This document shows, piece by piece, positions 10,599 through 22,751 of a stretch of 64,000 bases of DNA. Below the pieces are notes generated by a model. It was given only the letters and a program-made list of their open reading frames with translations. It ran no database searches and was not told the origin of the DNA. A program made the translations under genes and the position numbers. The stretch is from the NCBI GenBank assembly GCA_900312665.1, contig ONZQ02000005.1, forward strand, positions 2,273,077-2,337,076, written 5' to 3'. This stretch comes from Cephalotrichum gorgonifer. Lineage: Eukaryota > Ascomycota > Sordariomycetes > Microascales > Microascaceae. The stretch's first letter is position 1, and each line of letters begins with the position of its first letter.

Positions 10599-12983
10599 AT
10601 GACGGACGACAAACTCTGCAGCCACTGCGCGCACGTCTTCTCGACTGGATGGAGACGCTTCTCCCTGCTGGGAAACGCCCCGCGCAGCACACGCCCAGGC
10701 TTGGCTTGGAGCTTCAGACGCCTCTGCCGTTTCACCCCGTGCCTTGTTTACCAGGGCACGCGGGAGCAGCTGAAACCCACGCAATGTCCCATGTGTGCTA
10801 TCCTAGATGGCAATCTAAAGGAAGGCGATCGTCGCGGACCATTCGGCTTTCCAGGCGCCTCAAAAGGGTCCCGCGGAAAAAATGTATACAAAGTCGGTCT
10901 CCTGGAGGGACTTTGGTATCGCGCTGTGGCTATGCGCCTGTACAAGAATGTCGACGTCTTCAGGATACGTTTTGAATTTAACGCTCTGGACTCGGAGGTT
11001 TCAGAGGTACGGCTTTATTCTGGAACGGGGGCATCGTCGTGGTTTAAGCTATTTGCGGATCATGGTGAGACCTCCCCTCATGTTCATCTCTCTACCTTCC
11101 AATTATAACACCCGATATAAGATTCGCCAGCTTCGTCCTTTATTCCTAGGAGATCAACTCTCTGGGACACGTCTTCCGACGCCACATTTGCGTTTATTCG
11201 CCTCTGGCTGTCCGAGTGCGACGGGGGGCATGAGTGCATCTCCGGGACCGCGACAAGGGCACCCAAGCGGCTCCTTGACCTTTGGAGTCAACCCGCTACC
11301 GATAATTTGAAACTTGTCGATACAGAATCTCTGGAAGACTCGCAGTTTCCTCGATACGTTGCTCTTAGTTACTGTTGGGGGGATCCGAAACATCATCACC
11401 AAAGAAAGACCCTCGTGGCAAACGTGGCGGCTCACTACAACTGCATCGAATTCTCCCATCTCCCCGCCACTATTCAGGATGCCATTTCGTGTTGCAGAAG
11501 ACTAGGTATCCAGTTCCTATGGGTGGACGCACTATGTATTATCCAAGACGACAATGGAGACAAGATGTCTGAAATCGAAGCAATGGGCCACATATACGCA
11601 AACGCCTATTTAACCATTGCGGCATCGATAGCCAATGGCTCGAATGACGGCTTCTTGCGGCCTAGAGACAACCCGTACTTCTCCGCACCTATTCCCTCTC
11701 CTGGCGGCGGTATGGCGGACGTTAAGTGGTCTTTTCAGGGCCGAGGCCATCTGAATTCTTCCAAGATGGTCCTCACGAAATCCGAGAAATACAAGACTCT
11801 CAAGTCCTTCGAGCCGCTTTACTCCAGAGGCTGGACGTTTCAAGAAGCCATGCTGTCAAGGCGAACCCTCTTCTTCTCCTTCTTCCAGCCGTACTTTGTT
11901 TGTCAGGCGTCCTGTCGGGCAGGAGGGGATCCGTCTCCAGAAGAGTACTTTAACGCTGTGGAGATGGGGGAGATGTTCTCGCCGATTGCGAAGGGGGCAG
12001 CATCTCCTTCACGGTATCAGGCCCCGGGTACGATGGATCTTGGGTATGAGTGGCCTTGGGTTGCAGAGAATTATTCGTCAAGAATACTTTCTGTCCTTGA
12101 TGACAAGGCTCTGGCGATTGGTGCAATCAAAGACCGATACGTCAAGGAGTATGGGGAGTATATCTCCGGGTCTTGGTCTCAGAACCTGGTAGTCGACCTA
12201 CTTTGGAGCACCGACAAACGCCACCCTCGTACAGACGATGAAGTACGACTTTTTGGGACCCAGTATTGCCGTGGTTCCATCAAAAGCCTTCCCTCATGGA
12301 CATGGCTATCATTTGATGGGAGCGTGCGATTCGAGGTTATCTGGCACGCCTTCTACCTTGGCAAGATCCGTCACATAGGTGACATATCTACCAGGATCCA
12401 GGTGACTAGGATACCCACGGCGGATAACTTCGGCAGGGTCACCGGGGAGCCGCTGCGCCTCCGAGGCGGTATGAAGAGGGTCCTCGTAATTCCGCCCAAG
12501 GGCCCTGGTTGGCAGAACCGACCGCAGTCTCTGTCATGCTACGAGCCCAAGATTTGGGACGACGCTACAGGGTCTTATGTCGTGGAGGTGATGACAAAGA
12601 GCGCCGTCCTGGAGGCGAGAATTGGAGAGGCTGTGATGGATGATTTTGTTGTTGAGACCCCTATGAGGGAACGTGGAGAAATGACCGAGCTAGAGCTGAT
12701 CAAGGCATTCGACAGCGGGCATGACTATGACGCTCGGCCCCGCATCCTGGACTGCTTCATCGTGGCGATGGTGGGGGGTCGGAGCGGGAATCAAGCCCTA
12801 GTGACGAAACCGAGAGGGTACTCTCTTGTACGCCAGGGCGATCAGATCGCGTATGGTCTTCTACTGGAGGATGTTCCTGGGTCGGGAGGGAACAAGAAGA
12901 GGCGCATTGGACTATTTAGGAGCAATGAGGGTATCGGATTTTACTTCGACGATGCTGTTGAGACAGAGTTTGACATAGAATAA
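10599..12983 (+). CDS. HET domain protein (full length)
   Basis: Two exons, 10599-11064 and 11131-12983, joined over a 66-nt intron (GTGAGA...CGCCAG with a TATAAC branch-like site); product 772 residues. The N-terminus has two CxxC pairs (CSHC near residue 7, CPMC near 64), the usual cysteine-rich lead of this HET subclass. The domain itself follows with YVALSYCWGD (about 231-240), FLWVDALCIIQDD (about 283) and the C-terminal block YSRGWTFQEAML (about 375). The remainder is the variable C-terminal region. No signal peptide or membrane helix. The likely role is cytoplasmic non-self recognition or death signalling; the partner is unknown. The start is the first ATG of the frame. The promoter region is shared with the HET-ankyrin gene. 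Confidence 0.93.
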
Positions 12984-13470
12984 CCTCTAAAATTTTGGAA
13001 GACTCATATTTTACTTCATACTAATAAGGAACTAGATGAGCCAGGAAACGGGCCTCTGGTGAGGTTAGAACTACATTCAGCAGTATTATACGTCCAATTG
13101 TGGTGGGCTGACCAGATATGAAATCTTGTAACCACGTGCTTCTCTATACTGTAAAAAGGAGCAACTGTCTCCAGGGATCAGATAAGGCCGTTAACTCTTC
13201 TGAGAACATTTGCGGGGAGATAGGTGTGGTATTTAGCCCCCAAAGGAACAGTAAGGAATGGTACCTATTTGTGGTCAGCCACACAATCGCTGAGCTCCAG
13301 TTGCTAGGATCATATGTAAGCAGCGGGGCTATATATAGAATAGTAAAGGGACCTCGAAGCCCGTCACTCTCAGTCGCGGTTTGCCTCCCCATTTGGTCAC
13401 AATTGCAAAACCGTTTTCGAGCGGAATCCCCTCAACCAGCGCCGCGCCAATACTTGTCAAACTAGACTTA
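12984..13470. other. Intergenic region with TATA box at 13330-13337
   Basis: About 490 bp. A TATATATA element lies about 135 bp before the ATG of the 2EXR gene. Nothing else is supported. Confidence 0.5.
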
Positions 13471-14616
13471 ATGACACCTAAACCCCATCTACAAATTTAC
13501 ACCAGCCCGCCTCATCTCGAGGATGGAGTGAACTTCCACCTGTTTCCCCAGCTCCCCGCCGAGCTCCGCCACATCATATGGAGGAAGACGCTGGAGCGGC
13601 CACGGATCCTTACGGTACACATTGAGAACACCACCCCCGAGGCAAACGTATATCGTGTCCTTGTGGAGACACGACGGCTCCATAGCAAGCTCCTTCGAGT
13701 AAATCGGGAGTCGAGGCAGGCGGCCTCGGAATTCTATCGAGCCCGCGTACCTTGCACGTTCGTGGCGGATGGCATAAATGACGAGGGCCCTTCGACCGGC
13801 CAGGAGGGGTACCTTGCCTTCAATCCCGAGCACGACTTCCTTCACATCTCATCGAGATCAGCCCAAATTGCTCGGTTCCTGTACGACCTCAGAGCAACCT
13901 ACGACCCTCGTCATGTCGGCCTGTGCAATTTAGCAACTGACCGGGAGATGTTGGTTTTGCTACTCTACTCGCTCCATCACCCGTCGATCCATCACCCGAA
14001 CCCCGTCGACACAGAGGTCAGAGAGAGCGTTGGGAATATGTGTTCGCAGCTACACGAGGTCTTCTTCGTCGCCATGTCACGGCTCGGACGCCAAGTTCTT
14101 CATCATCTGCACGGGACTGCAACAATGGGCGGGGATGTCTTCAACCGCTCGTATCCCATCATGGCGCAAACAGGCCCGTTTGAGCGTCTACGCCGAGACC
14201 CACGCGACATAGCGCAGGATCTCGGCCGAATCGCGGTGTTTTCACGCGATCCTCGGGCGACCGTTCAAGCCTGGAACCAACTCCTCTACGAGCTGGGAAT
14301 ATCTCCGAGCCATGTTTCCTACCGCTTTCTACTCACAAGCAAGCCGAGCGCGCCGCCTTGTCGGATCTATGACCGTGAAAGCGCGAATGTGTTCCTAGAA
14401 GCGGAAGACGAGGCATGGATGGAGGCGCACCGGGATGAACGAGAACCAGACTCTCTAGACGACGGTCCTAAACGGCTAGTGGAACCTGCCATCGGCTTCT
14501 GGTTGTTTCCGGTCGACGCACTGCATGCCTTTTCGGGGAACCCAAGAGTAGCGGGTCAAGGGTACTTGGTAGACATGACGAAGCACTGGCCCGAGTTGGC
14601 GTTGCTAAGTTTATAA
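13471..14616 (+). CDS. 2EXR domain protein
   Basis: Single exon, 381 residues from ATG 13471. Near residue 20 the segment FHLFPQLPAELRHIIWRKTL matches the 2EXR motif, an F-box-like domain abundant in Pezizomycotina; it is followed by the usual RPRILTV strand and the LLRVNRESRQAASEFY block. The rest is variable. No transmembrane segment or signal peptide. Function is unknown for the family; such genes often lie among HET genes, as here. The frame is open further upstream but without an ATG, and the TATA box at 13330 supports the chosen start. Confidence 0.85.
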   Translation: MTPKPHLQIYTSPPHLEDGVNFHLFPQLPAELRHIIWRKTLERPRILTVHIENTTPEANVYRVLVETRRLHSKLLRVNRESRQAASEFYRARVPCTFVADGINDEGPSTGQEGYLAFNPEHDFLHISSRSAQIARFLYDLRATYDPRHVGLCNLATDREMLVLLLYSLHHPSIHHPNPVDTEVRESVGNMCSQLHEVFFVAMSRLGRQVLHHLHGTATMGGDVFNRSYPIMAQTGPFERLRRDPRDIAQDLGRIAVFSRDPRATVQAWNQLLYELGISPSHVSYRFLLTSKPSAPPCRIYDRESANVFLEAEDEAWMEAHRDEREPDSLDDGPKRLVEPAIGFWLFPVDALHAFSGNPRVAGQGYLVDMTKHWPELALLSL

Positions 14617-15381
14617 GGTAACGACTGAGTGAGGGATAAATTGAAGAAAAGCTTTCGGTTCTCACGACACATGCACGTCTCATCTCCATCCGTGGAGGAC
14701 AAAGGTGGAGCCTGGGGCATCTATTCGTTAGATTTGTTTACAAGCCCGTTTCCAGTATCCCCTCGTAATATCGTCCAGTTAAAATTCGATATCTGCTCGA
14801 AGGCATCCCTTGCGGTTGAGGCCGAGCACTGATACCTGACCAACAATAGGAGCACCAGCGCTTTGCGGGGCATCAAATAGAATCAGCTAGATCGGTTGGT
14901 CGACGCGTTACATGTTGGGCACCAGTCATGGATAAGTACCTAGCCAGTAATGAGTGAGTACATGTAGTAGATGGAAGTGGCCTGGACCTCGAGAAAGTTC
15001 CCCGACCAACGCACAGAGTGGAGGAAGGTACATCCATATGCGGGAGGCCATCGACGCCACGCCAACCGAGCGACGGCAGGTGCAACTGGATTCGTTGTTG
15101 ATAGGAAAGTATTTTTTTTCCGTTTGATGTTCCACGACGTACGGCTAGGCTCCAGCGTGGGTGTTTGATTTACATATTTTTACACACTCATTTTCCCTTT
15201 TTTTTCCTGTCCGTCCTGTGTCATTCCTGGAGTTCCCTCCAAAGAGTGTGCACAGCTTTCCATCCTCCGTTCCCTATCAACTACCTCCCAATTTTCCAAA
15301 AGCGCATGATTTGCCAACCACTTCACATATATACCTATCTTGATACTTTATTCCACCTGTGTCACATCTCGAATCGGCGCC
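14617..15381. other. Intergenic region / long pyrimidine-rich leader
   Basis: About 765 bp without a gene. The last 220 bp before the helicase ATG are pyrimidine-rich (T and C runs around 15180-15260), as in TATA-less fungal promoters of constitutive genes. Confidence 0.45.
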
Positions 15382-18300
15382 ATGTCGTCCCGGGGCAGGG
15401 GCAGCTCTCGCGGGGGCCCTTGGCGCGGAAGAGGCGGCGGGAGAAGTAACCACAACAGGAACAGCAACAACCACACATCCGGAAACCGTGGGCCTAGCAG
15501 AGGAGAAAGAGGAGGGATATGTCACCAGTTCCAGAGAGGAAAGTGCAGCTACGACACGAGCTGTAGGTTCTCGCATGAGCTGACGGCCTCTGACGGGAAC
15601 AGGCCCACGCCCTCCCAGCCGAAGTCAGCTACTCACGAGTATTCCGTCGAGTTGACACGCCTCCTGCGCGGTAATGCAAGCATCTTAGGAGGCAAGACCT
15701 ACCTCCACCAGCAAGCCATCAAGATTTGGGCAAATGCCGTGATGGTCCTCGACGGAGACGACCAAGACGGACATCAGTTCGTCGCCAAGGATCTCACTAG
15801 CGACCAGCTCGACGGGTTTAAGGTTATGGAGACGACGATTGAGATGCAGGGGAAGAGCCACGAGAGGGAGATCATCTGCGCCCACGACTTTCTGAAAGTC
15901 ATCACTCATCCATCCCTATTAGTCCCGATGTCCCTCGACCCTTTTATCTCGATGATCTACACTTTTATCGGAGCTCGAGGCGGCGATAGGGTGATGCCAT
16001 TTTTCCTCACGCTGTGCCAGAAGCTGACAGAATACCACAAGTCCCATGGCACGAGCCCCATCTCGACGATTTCCGAGGTGGCCTCCCTCATTCTGAATGC
16101 TCTCTCTGAGCTACTGAGCCGGGAGGCCCGAGTCCGCTTCAACGACAACGTCACGTCGCTCCTCGACAACGTGCAAGACCTCGCAGCCCTCGAACCGGTC
16201 GCCGGCCGTGGTATCATTCCCGCACGGATCAACCATATTAGGAGATTAGTGGCGCGAGAGACAAACCGGCTGTCGGCCACTGCCGGGCACAATGCGACCC
16301 GGAATAATGGCCCTGTGCGCTCCACGTTTCCGACCGAAGTGGTTGTCCCTGGGGGACGGCACGACAACGACCACGCCGACATATCGAGCATCCAGATCCT
16401 CCCGACGCACGGCGAGATAGAGAGCGATCAACCGGAATGCCTCCCCTCTACCGACTTCACGAGGCCGCACTTCCTCGACGACCCCGTGCTGCGCCACATC
16501 GACTGCGCTTTCCGGCTCCTACGCCATGATATATTCGGGCCCGTGAAGGACGTCCTCAAGGACTTGCTTGCGCAGGACACCTCCGGGCGTCGCTACCAGC
16601 CGCGAGTGAACGGGGATGCGAGTGCGCGGGTTTATCAGGGCGCTAGCATCTTGCATGTCTCTCTCGATCGGAACGGCCTGGAGGCGAGGGTGCTTTTCGA
16701 TCGTCCACCCCAGCTGAATAATATGTCCGAAAGTGAGCAGCGGCGGTGGTGGCAGGAGTCGTCTCGGCTGGAGGAAGGGTCTCTGATCGCGTTCGTGGTC
16801 TCGCGAGGGGACCGGAAGGCCATGCTCTTCCTCGAAGTCACTCAGAAGAACACGGGAAACACCAAGGAGGACAAGAAGAAGCCGAATCTCGTCTCCGGAG
16901 GGAATGGCTCGTGGATCGTCGTGAAGCTTGCGACTCTTTCCCAGGACACCGTGGGCTTGTTGACTCGACTTCATGGCGAGAGGGTGCATGGCGTGCTGGT
17001 TGAATTCCACGGCCTGATTCCGGGTACATTCATGCCAACACTGTTGAGTCTCCAAAAGATGATGAAGGGGGGAGAACTTGCCTTTCAGAAGTGGATTGTA
17101 CCCGACCCTGATGGTAGGGATGAAGATACGGAGATCCCACCGCCAGCATATGCGCGAAAGCCTGGCTTTGTGTTTAACCTTGATTCGATCATGGAAAACG
17201 AGAACGGCAGCTTTTCCACTGAGACACCACGACTGGAGATTCTGGCCATGCTTGGGGCCAACACGAGTCTTGATTACGGGCAGTGTGAGGCGCTCGCAGA
17301 CGCACTCATGAGGGAGTTCGCTCTGGTGCAGGGCCCTCCGGGCACGGGAAAATCCTACTTAGGGGTTCAGCTGCTGCGAATATTGCTCGACAACAAAAGT
17401 AAGGCGAACCTGGGTCCTATCATTATCATGTAAGTTTGATCACGCTTGCTCCTCACTTTCCAGACGCGGGAAATCCACCCGAACTCCGAAATTCTCTTTT
17501 TCGCAGACTCATTCTCTGACCATGTCTAGCTGCTATACGAACCACGCATTGGACCAATTCCTTCTGCAACTCCTTCAGGTCGGAATCTCCAAGATCATCC
17601 GGATCGGCGGACGGAGCCAGGTCGAAGAACTCGAGGGCAAGAATCTTCGTGTCGTCAAGAATGGCGTCCAGAAGACCAGGATGGAGTCATACATTCTCGG
17701 CACGACATTCAAAAGTCTTGAAGAAGCGGCAGAGGTAGCTGGAAGGATGTTGGGACCTCTGCACAAATCTCGCGGCGGTCCATCCTGGGAGGCTCTAAAG
17801 GACTTTCTGAGGCAGGAGAATAGGCCCATACACACACAGCTGTCCCCCGTTGACGACGAAGGGTTCGAACTGGTTGGGGGTGACGCCGTGGCAACCTGGC
17901 TTGGGAAGAGGCCCAAGGGGGCAGAGGCACAACAAATCGAAGACCTAAAAAATGCACAGGATCTTCCGCAGTTGAATGATATTGCAGAAACTAACGTCAA
18001 TAACCTCTCGAGGGTGCAGCGCTGGGCCCTAGCTGAGAGCTGGCTCCTCGAGGCCCGCAACAGATACGCCGGCCGGCTCTTCGGGAGTCTCGAACACCTG
18101 AACCGCCACAAACAAACCATCAACAACGTCCATGACGACATTGATCGCCGGACTCTCCTGCAGGCGGATGTAGTAGGCATGACTACCACGGGTCTGGCCC
18201 GGAATATCGAGATGCTCCGCCGTGTGCAGCCCAAAGTCATCATCTGCGAGGAGGCCGCAGAGGTGATGGAGGCGCACATCATGTCGGCTCTGATGCCCAG

Positions 18301-21300
18301 CGTCGAGCACTTCATCCAGATCGGCGACCACAGACAGCTGAGGCCGCAGATCCTCAATTACTCGCTCAGTCTCGAGACGCATGCTGGGCGGGTGTGGCAG
18401 CTTGACCGGAGCCAGTTCGAGCGGCGCGCGGAAGGCGAGCCGGGGATGCGCGCCGCACCTATCGCGAGACTTGATGTCCAGCGGAGGATGAGGCCGGAGA
18501 TATCGAGTCTAATCAGGACGGTGTATCCTGGGCTGAAGGACCACGAGAGTGTGAGAAATTTGCCGGACGTGGTCGGGATGCGGCGGAACCTGTACTGGCT
18601 GGAACATAACCATCCGGAGGCGAGGAAGGACGATGGTGCCCGCGTCAAGTCGCACAGCAACGACTGGGAGGTGAGCATGGCGGCGGCTCTCGTCAGGCAC
18701 CTGGTCCGTCAGGGCGTGTACTCGAGCACGGAAATGGCGCTCCTGACGCCGTATACCGGCCAGCTGAGAAAGCTGCGTGCGGCGCTGAGCAAGGACTTTG
18801 AAATCTTCCTCGGCGAGCGCGACGAGGAAATGCTTGCCTTGGAAGACGAGATCGAGATCGACGACGTCGAGGCCTCCGTGCGGGCGAAGGAACACCACAA
18901 GTCCCTGCAGAAGAAGCAGCTCGACAAGGCTATCCGCCTGGCGACGGTGGACAACTTCCAGGGCGAGGAGGCAAAAGTCATCATCGTGTCGCTCGTGCGG
19001 AGCAACAAGGAGCGCAAGGTCGGCTTCCTCCGCACCGAGAACAGAATCAACGTGCTCCTCAGCCGCGCGCAGCACGGGATGTACTTGATCGGGAACGCTG
19101 AGACGTATCTCCACGTCCCCATGTGGGCCAACGTGCACGGCCAGCTGTCCGAGGCGAGTTCCGTCGGGACCGCTATCCCGCTGTGCTGCCCCCGGCACCC
19201 GGAGACGGCAATCTTGTGCGAGGAGCCGGAGGACTTCGCGAGGAGGAGCCCGGATGGGGGATGCGAGTTGCCGTGCGCGGATCGGGTGGAGCCGTGTGGT
19301 CATCGGTGTATGGCGAGGTGTCATTCAGCTGCCATGCATGAGGCGTTTTCGTGTCCGAAGGCTTGTGAGCGGATCAGGGCGACGTGCGAGCATGCTTGTG
19401 TGAAGCTTTGCGGGGAGGCGTGCGGGCCTTGTCGGGTTCCGGTGAAGGACGTGGAGTTGCCCTGTGGTCATGTCAAGAGGACGGTGGCGTGTTGCGAGAC
19501 TCTGGACTTGGCAAAGGTCAAGTGTACCGTGATGGTGACGAAGAATGTCCCCGGGTGTATGCATCCCGTGGAGGTGGAGTGCTACAGGGATATCGACTCG
19601 AATCCCTTCTCCTGCCCGACGAAGTGCCGGGGGAGCCTTAACTGCGGGCATGAATGTCCCGGGACATGTGCGACGTGCTCTAATAAAGACGGACACCTCG
19701 CTTGCAACAAGGTTTGCGACCGACCGCACGGCACGTGTAGCCATCGGTGTTCCAGGCGTTGTCACCAAGGGGAGGATTGCGGCAGCTGCGAGAAGCCATG
19801 CCAGGTAAGATAACCCTCCTACAGCCATTTCCCGCCTGCACGTACTAAGCTCTTAACCCCGCCTAGGTTCAATGCCAACACTCCCGCTGCGGCTCCACCT
19901 GCGGCTGCCCTTGTTCTCCCTGCATCGAGAAGTGCACCTGGTCCTGCAAGCACCGTGGTCCCTGCACGATGCCCTGCGCGGCCCCCTGCAACCGGCTCCC
20001 TTGCGACGAACGCTGCGAGAGGCTGCTCGCATGCGGCCACAGGTGCCCGAGTTTCTGCGGCGAGGACTGTCCCGACCGGAAGCTCTGTCAGGAGTGCGGC
20101 GAGAGGGGAGATGACAGGGTGGATTTCTTGGAGGACAAGACGTACGTGGAGATCGACCTCGACGAGCTCCCCGTCGTCGCCCTGGCGTGCGGGCACTTCT
20201 ACACCGGCGAGAGTCTAGATGGACACGTGGGCATGGCCCAGGTGTACGAGGTTGATGCGACGGCGCGGTACGTGGGCCTCAAGGGCATCTCCGCGTCCCT
20301 GGCCGAGGCGGTTCCTACCTGTCCGGACTGCAGGGTTCCGGTGAGGCAGTTCTCGACGAGAAGGTATAATCGGGTAGTGAACAAGGCTGTGATGGACGAG
20401 ACAACCAAGAGGTTCCTTGCGAGTGGGCGGCGGAGTCTCGAGGTTCTAGAGGGACAGTTGAAGGGGGTTGAGGCGTGTCTTCCGCGGGATGCCCTGAAGG
20501 TCAATCTCCTGGGGACCCGGTATGATGCCGCTACTGAGGTGCACCGCGACGCCAGTGCTCTGTGCAAGGAGATGGACGTTGAGCACCAGCCTGCCAAGAG
20601 GCTACATGACGCCATTATCACGCAGAGGAGGGCGAACGGGGGCCCGTCGCTGGAGTCGCAAATGCAGGGGCTAAACATCTCGGCGAGTGGAGACGTGGGC
20701 GAGACAGGATCTTCGCTAAACAAGCAGATAACCCTCAAGGCGCAGTTACTAGGAATAAGGGCGCAGGAGCTTATCCTCCAGGACAAGTTCACCACGGGCA
20801 AGCACATCCCATCAAACGTGCCCGGGGGGAAGGTCGTTAGGCGTTTCCTGCGCGAATGCACTTCCCTCGCTTCCGATTCTACGGAAGCCAAGCTCCCGAG
20901 GATCACAGTACAGGCCATCCTTGCTTATGTGGGGATCTTCCAGCTGCAAGCTCGGGAGTCTAGTCCGGGGACTGAGAAGAAGAAGGCCCCGTCGCTGCCG
21001 TGGGATCGCGACGCGGTGTGCGAGAAGTTGGACTACGCTGGGACTCTGTGCGAGGGACTCCCGGATAGTGAGGGGCTCCAGGCGGCGGTGGAGGCCATGG
21101 CGAGGCCGTTCCAGGGTGATAGGTACGAGGAGGTCACGGTGGAGGAGTTGGCGGCCATCAAGGCGGCTATGGTGTCTGGGAGCGGCGGGCTAGCGACACA
21201 TTCGGGACATTGGTATAACTGTGTCAACGGGCACCCGGTAGGTCCTCCCAACCATCCATTGGGTTGCACGATTTTAGGGAGTACTTGCTAATGATGGGGA

Positions 21301-21426
21301 TAGTTTGCCATTGGCGAGTGTGGGATGGCGATGGAGCGTGCGAGGTGTCCGGAGTGCGGAGAGGTAGTCGGGGGTGAAAACCACCAGTTTGCCGAGGGCG
21401 TCACTCGAGCTACCGAGATGGAGTGA
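15382..21426 (+). CDS. CCCH / NFX1-type / RZ-type zinc finger helicase (ZNFX1-like)
   Basis: Four exons: 15382-17429, 17530-19804, 19867-21237, 21304-21426; introns of 100, 62 and 66 nt with GTAAGT, GTAAGA and GTAGGT donors; 1938 residues. An RGG-rich start leads into a CCCH finger (C-x7-C-x5-C-x3-H, residues about 48-67). SF1 helicase core: Walker A GPPGTGKS near 651, CYTNHALDQ after intron 1, EEAAEVMEAH near 922, GDHRQLRP, and the C-terminal VDNFQGEEAK / NRINVLLSRA blocks. Then comes a run of NFX1-type Cys/His fingers (about 1250-1470). Removing the last intron yields the RZ-type finger (HWYNC...GHPF...GECG...CPECG) found in ZNFX1 and RNF213. Relatives act in small-RNA silencing and antiviral RNA sensing (human ZNFX1, S. 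pombe Hrr1, Neurospora SAD-3); that role is inferred here. Start ATG has a strong CGCCATGTC context. Confidence 0.95.
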
Positions 21427-21872
21427 GGGGTGGTGTGGACGGGGTGTTCACGATGGTACTCCTTTTCTTGTCATTCTCCAAGCTAGAGTAGAGATACGAC
21501 GGAGAGGGAGATAAGAGTTATACAGTGAAGGAGGGACCCACATGGATCTTGATATCTCGATATCTACTGGTGGCTTCCTGTCAGTATGTTGTTTATTAGT
21601 AATAAACCTGGAGTTTAATAAAAAAAAATACTGGTCGACAAAAAGTTTTCTCTCCTTCAAATCACGGAACCCCTCTCTCCAAAAGAAAAAGAAAAAGGAA
21701 GAAAAAAAAAACAGGAAAGGCCACCTCCAAAGACAGGAAGGCAAAACAAAGGAAGAAAAAAAGTGACCCAGAGGGACAAAGCGGAGAGAGACCCAAGAAG
21801 GGGTAAAGAAAGAAGAAGAGGAAGCCACCTGGCGTGAAACTCTATTTGACGCTATAAATATACCCCTAAAAC
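21427..21872. other. Intergenic region with A-rich tract
   Basis: About 450 bp. Strongly purine-rich on the plus strand from about 21610 to 21830, with several A runs. A TATAAATA element at 21853-21860 is unusually close to the next ATG. No gene seen. Confidence 0.5.
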
Positions 21873-22751
21873 ATGACGCCCCCGTCCTTCGGGGACCGGG
21901 AATACTGGGACCAGCGGTACGCGGGAGCCTCTGACGAATTCGAGTGGCTGCTCCCCGCCTCCTCCCTCGATACCGCCGTCCTGGCCGCGCTGGAGAGCTC
22001 GTCGTCGCCGGCGCCGCGGATCATCCACCTCGGGTGCGGGACCTCGTCGCTCTCGTTCCAGCTAAGGAAGATCGTGCCGACGCCGGGGCAGGTGCACAAT
22101 GTTGATTTCTCGGGGCCGTGCATCGAGGCCGGGAGGGAGAAGGAGCGGGCGCTGTTCGGGACGGGAGAGGGAGAGGGAGGAGGGGATGGGGGTGAAGGTG
22201 GGGGTATGGAGTGGTCCGTCCTAGATCTCCTGTCCAGCGAGCAGATTACTCGGCTTGCCGGAGAGGATGGTAGTCCGAGGCCTTACGAGGTGGTGGTGGA
22301 CAAGTCGACGTTGGACTCGATATGCTGCGGCGACGACGTAGCCGTCCCCCCGCCGTCTCTGATCCGGGCCGCCGCCGGCGACGTGCCCCCGGATGTGTCG
22401 AGTACTGTCCCCGCGAGATCTACCATGTACCCGATGGACTTATTGGCGGTACACCTGGCGCACCTCACGCCCCCCGGTGCTCACTGGATTGCGCTGAGTT
22501 ACTCGGGCATGCGCTTCGACGGGTGGTGGCCCGCGGACGGCAGCGACCCCGCAACGCGCTGGATACGCAGCGAGACGAACTGCCTCCCGCATCCGTCTCG
22601 GCTATGGCAGCTCAAGTCTATGGAGGGGATACCTGTGAAGGAGGACCACGCGGGAGAGAATGCGGTGGCGGTTCATCGGCCGGAGATTCTGCACTATTTG
22701 TTTACTCTCGTCCGGACAGATGTGTCGTTGGCGAGTGGGGCGGGCGACTAA
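21873..22751 (+). CDS. Class I SAM-dependent methyltransferase, EEF1A-lysine-methyltransferase-like
   Basis: Single exon, 292 residues. The start (FGDREYWDQRYAG...EFEWLLP) is the hallmark of the METTL13/EEF1AKMT4 methyltransferase group; motif I is IIHLGCGTSSLS (about residues 50-61), an acidic strand end is at HNVDFS, and the motif-IV region is YEVVVDKSTLDSICCGDD (about 139-156). A glycine/glutamate low-complexity insert lies near residue 95. The closest known members methylate lysines of translation elongation factor 1A; transfer to this protein is inference. A TATA-like box lies only 13 bp before the ATG, so either the box is not used or translation begins at a later codon; no good downstream ATG precedes motif I. 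Confidence 0.82.
   Translation: MTPPSFGDREYWDQRYAGASDEFEWLLPASSLDTAVLAALESSSSPAPRIIHLGCGTSSLSFQLRKIVPTPGQVHNVDFSGPCIEAGREKERALFGTGEGEGGGDGGEGGGMEWSVLDLLSSEQITRLAGEDGSPRPYEVVVDKSTLDSICCGDDVAVPPPSLIRAAAGDVPPDVSSTVPARSTMYPMDLLAVHLAHLTPPGAHWIALSYSGMRFDGWWPADGSDPATRWIRSETNCLPHPSRLWQLKSMEGIPVKEDHAGENAVAVHRPEILHYLFTLVRTDVSLASGAGD

Noticed and set aside
18509..19324. 271-codon minus-strand frame opposite the helicase
   Set aside because: Shadow frame; the plus strand carries all helicase motifs.
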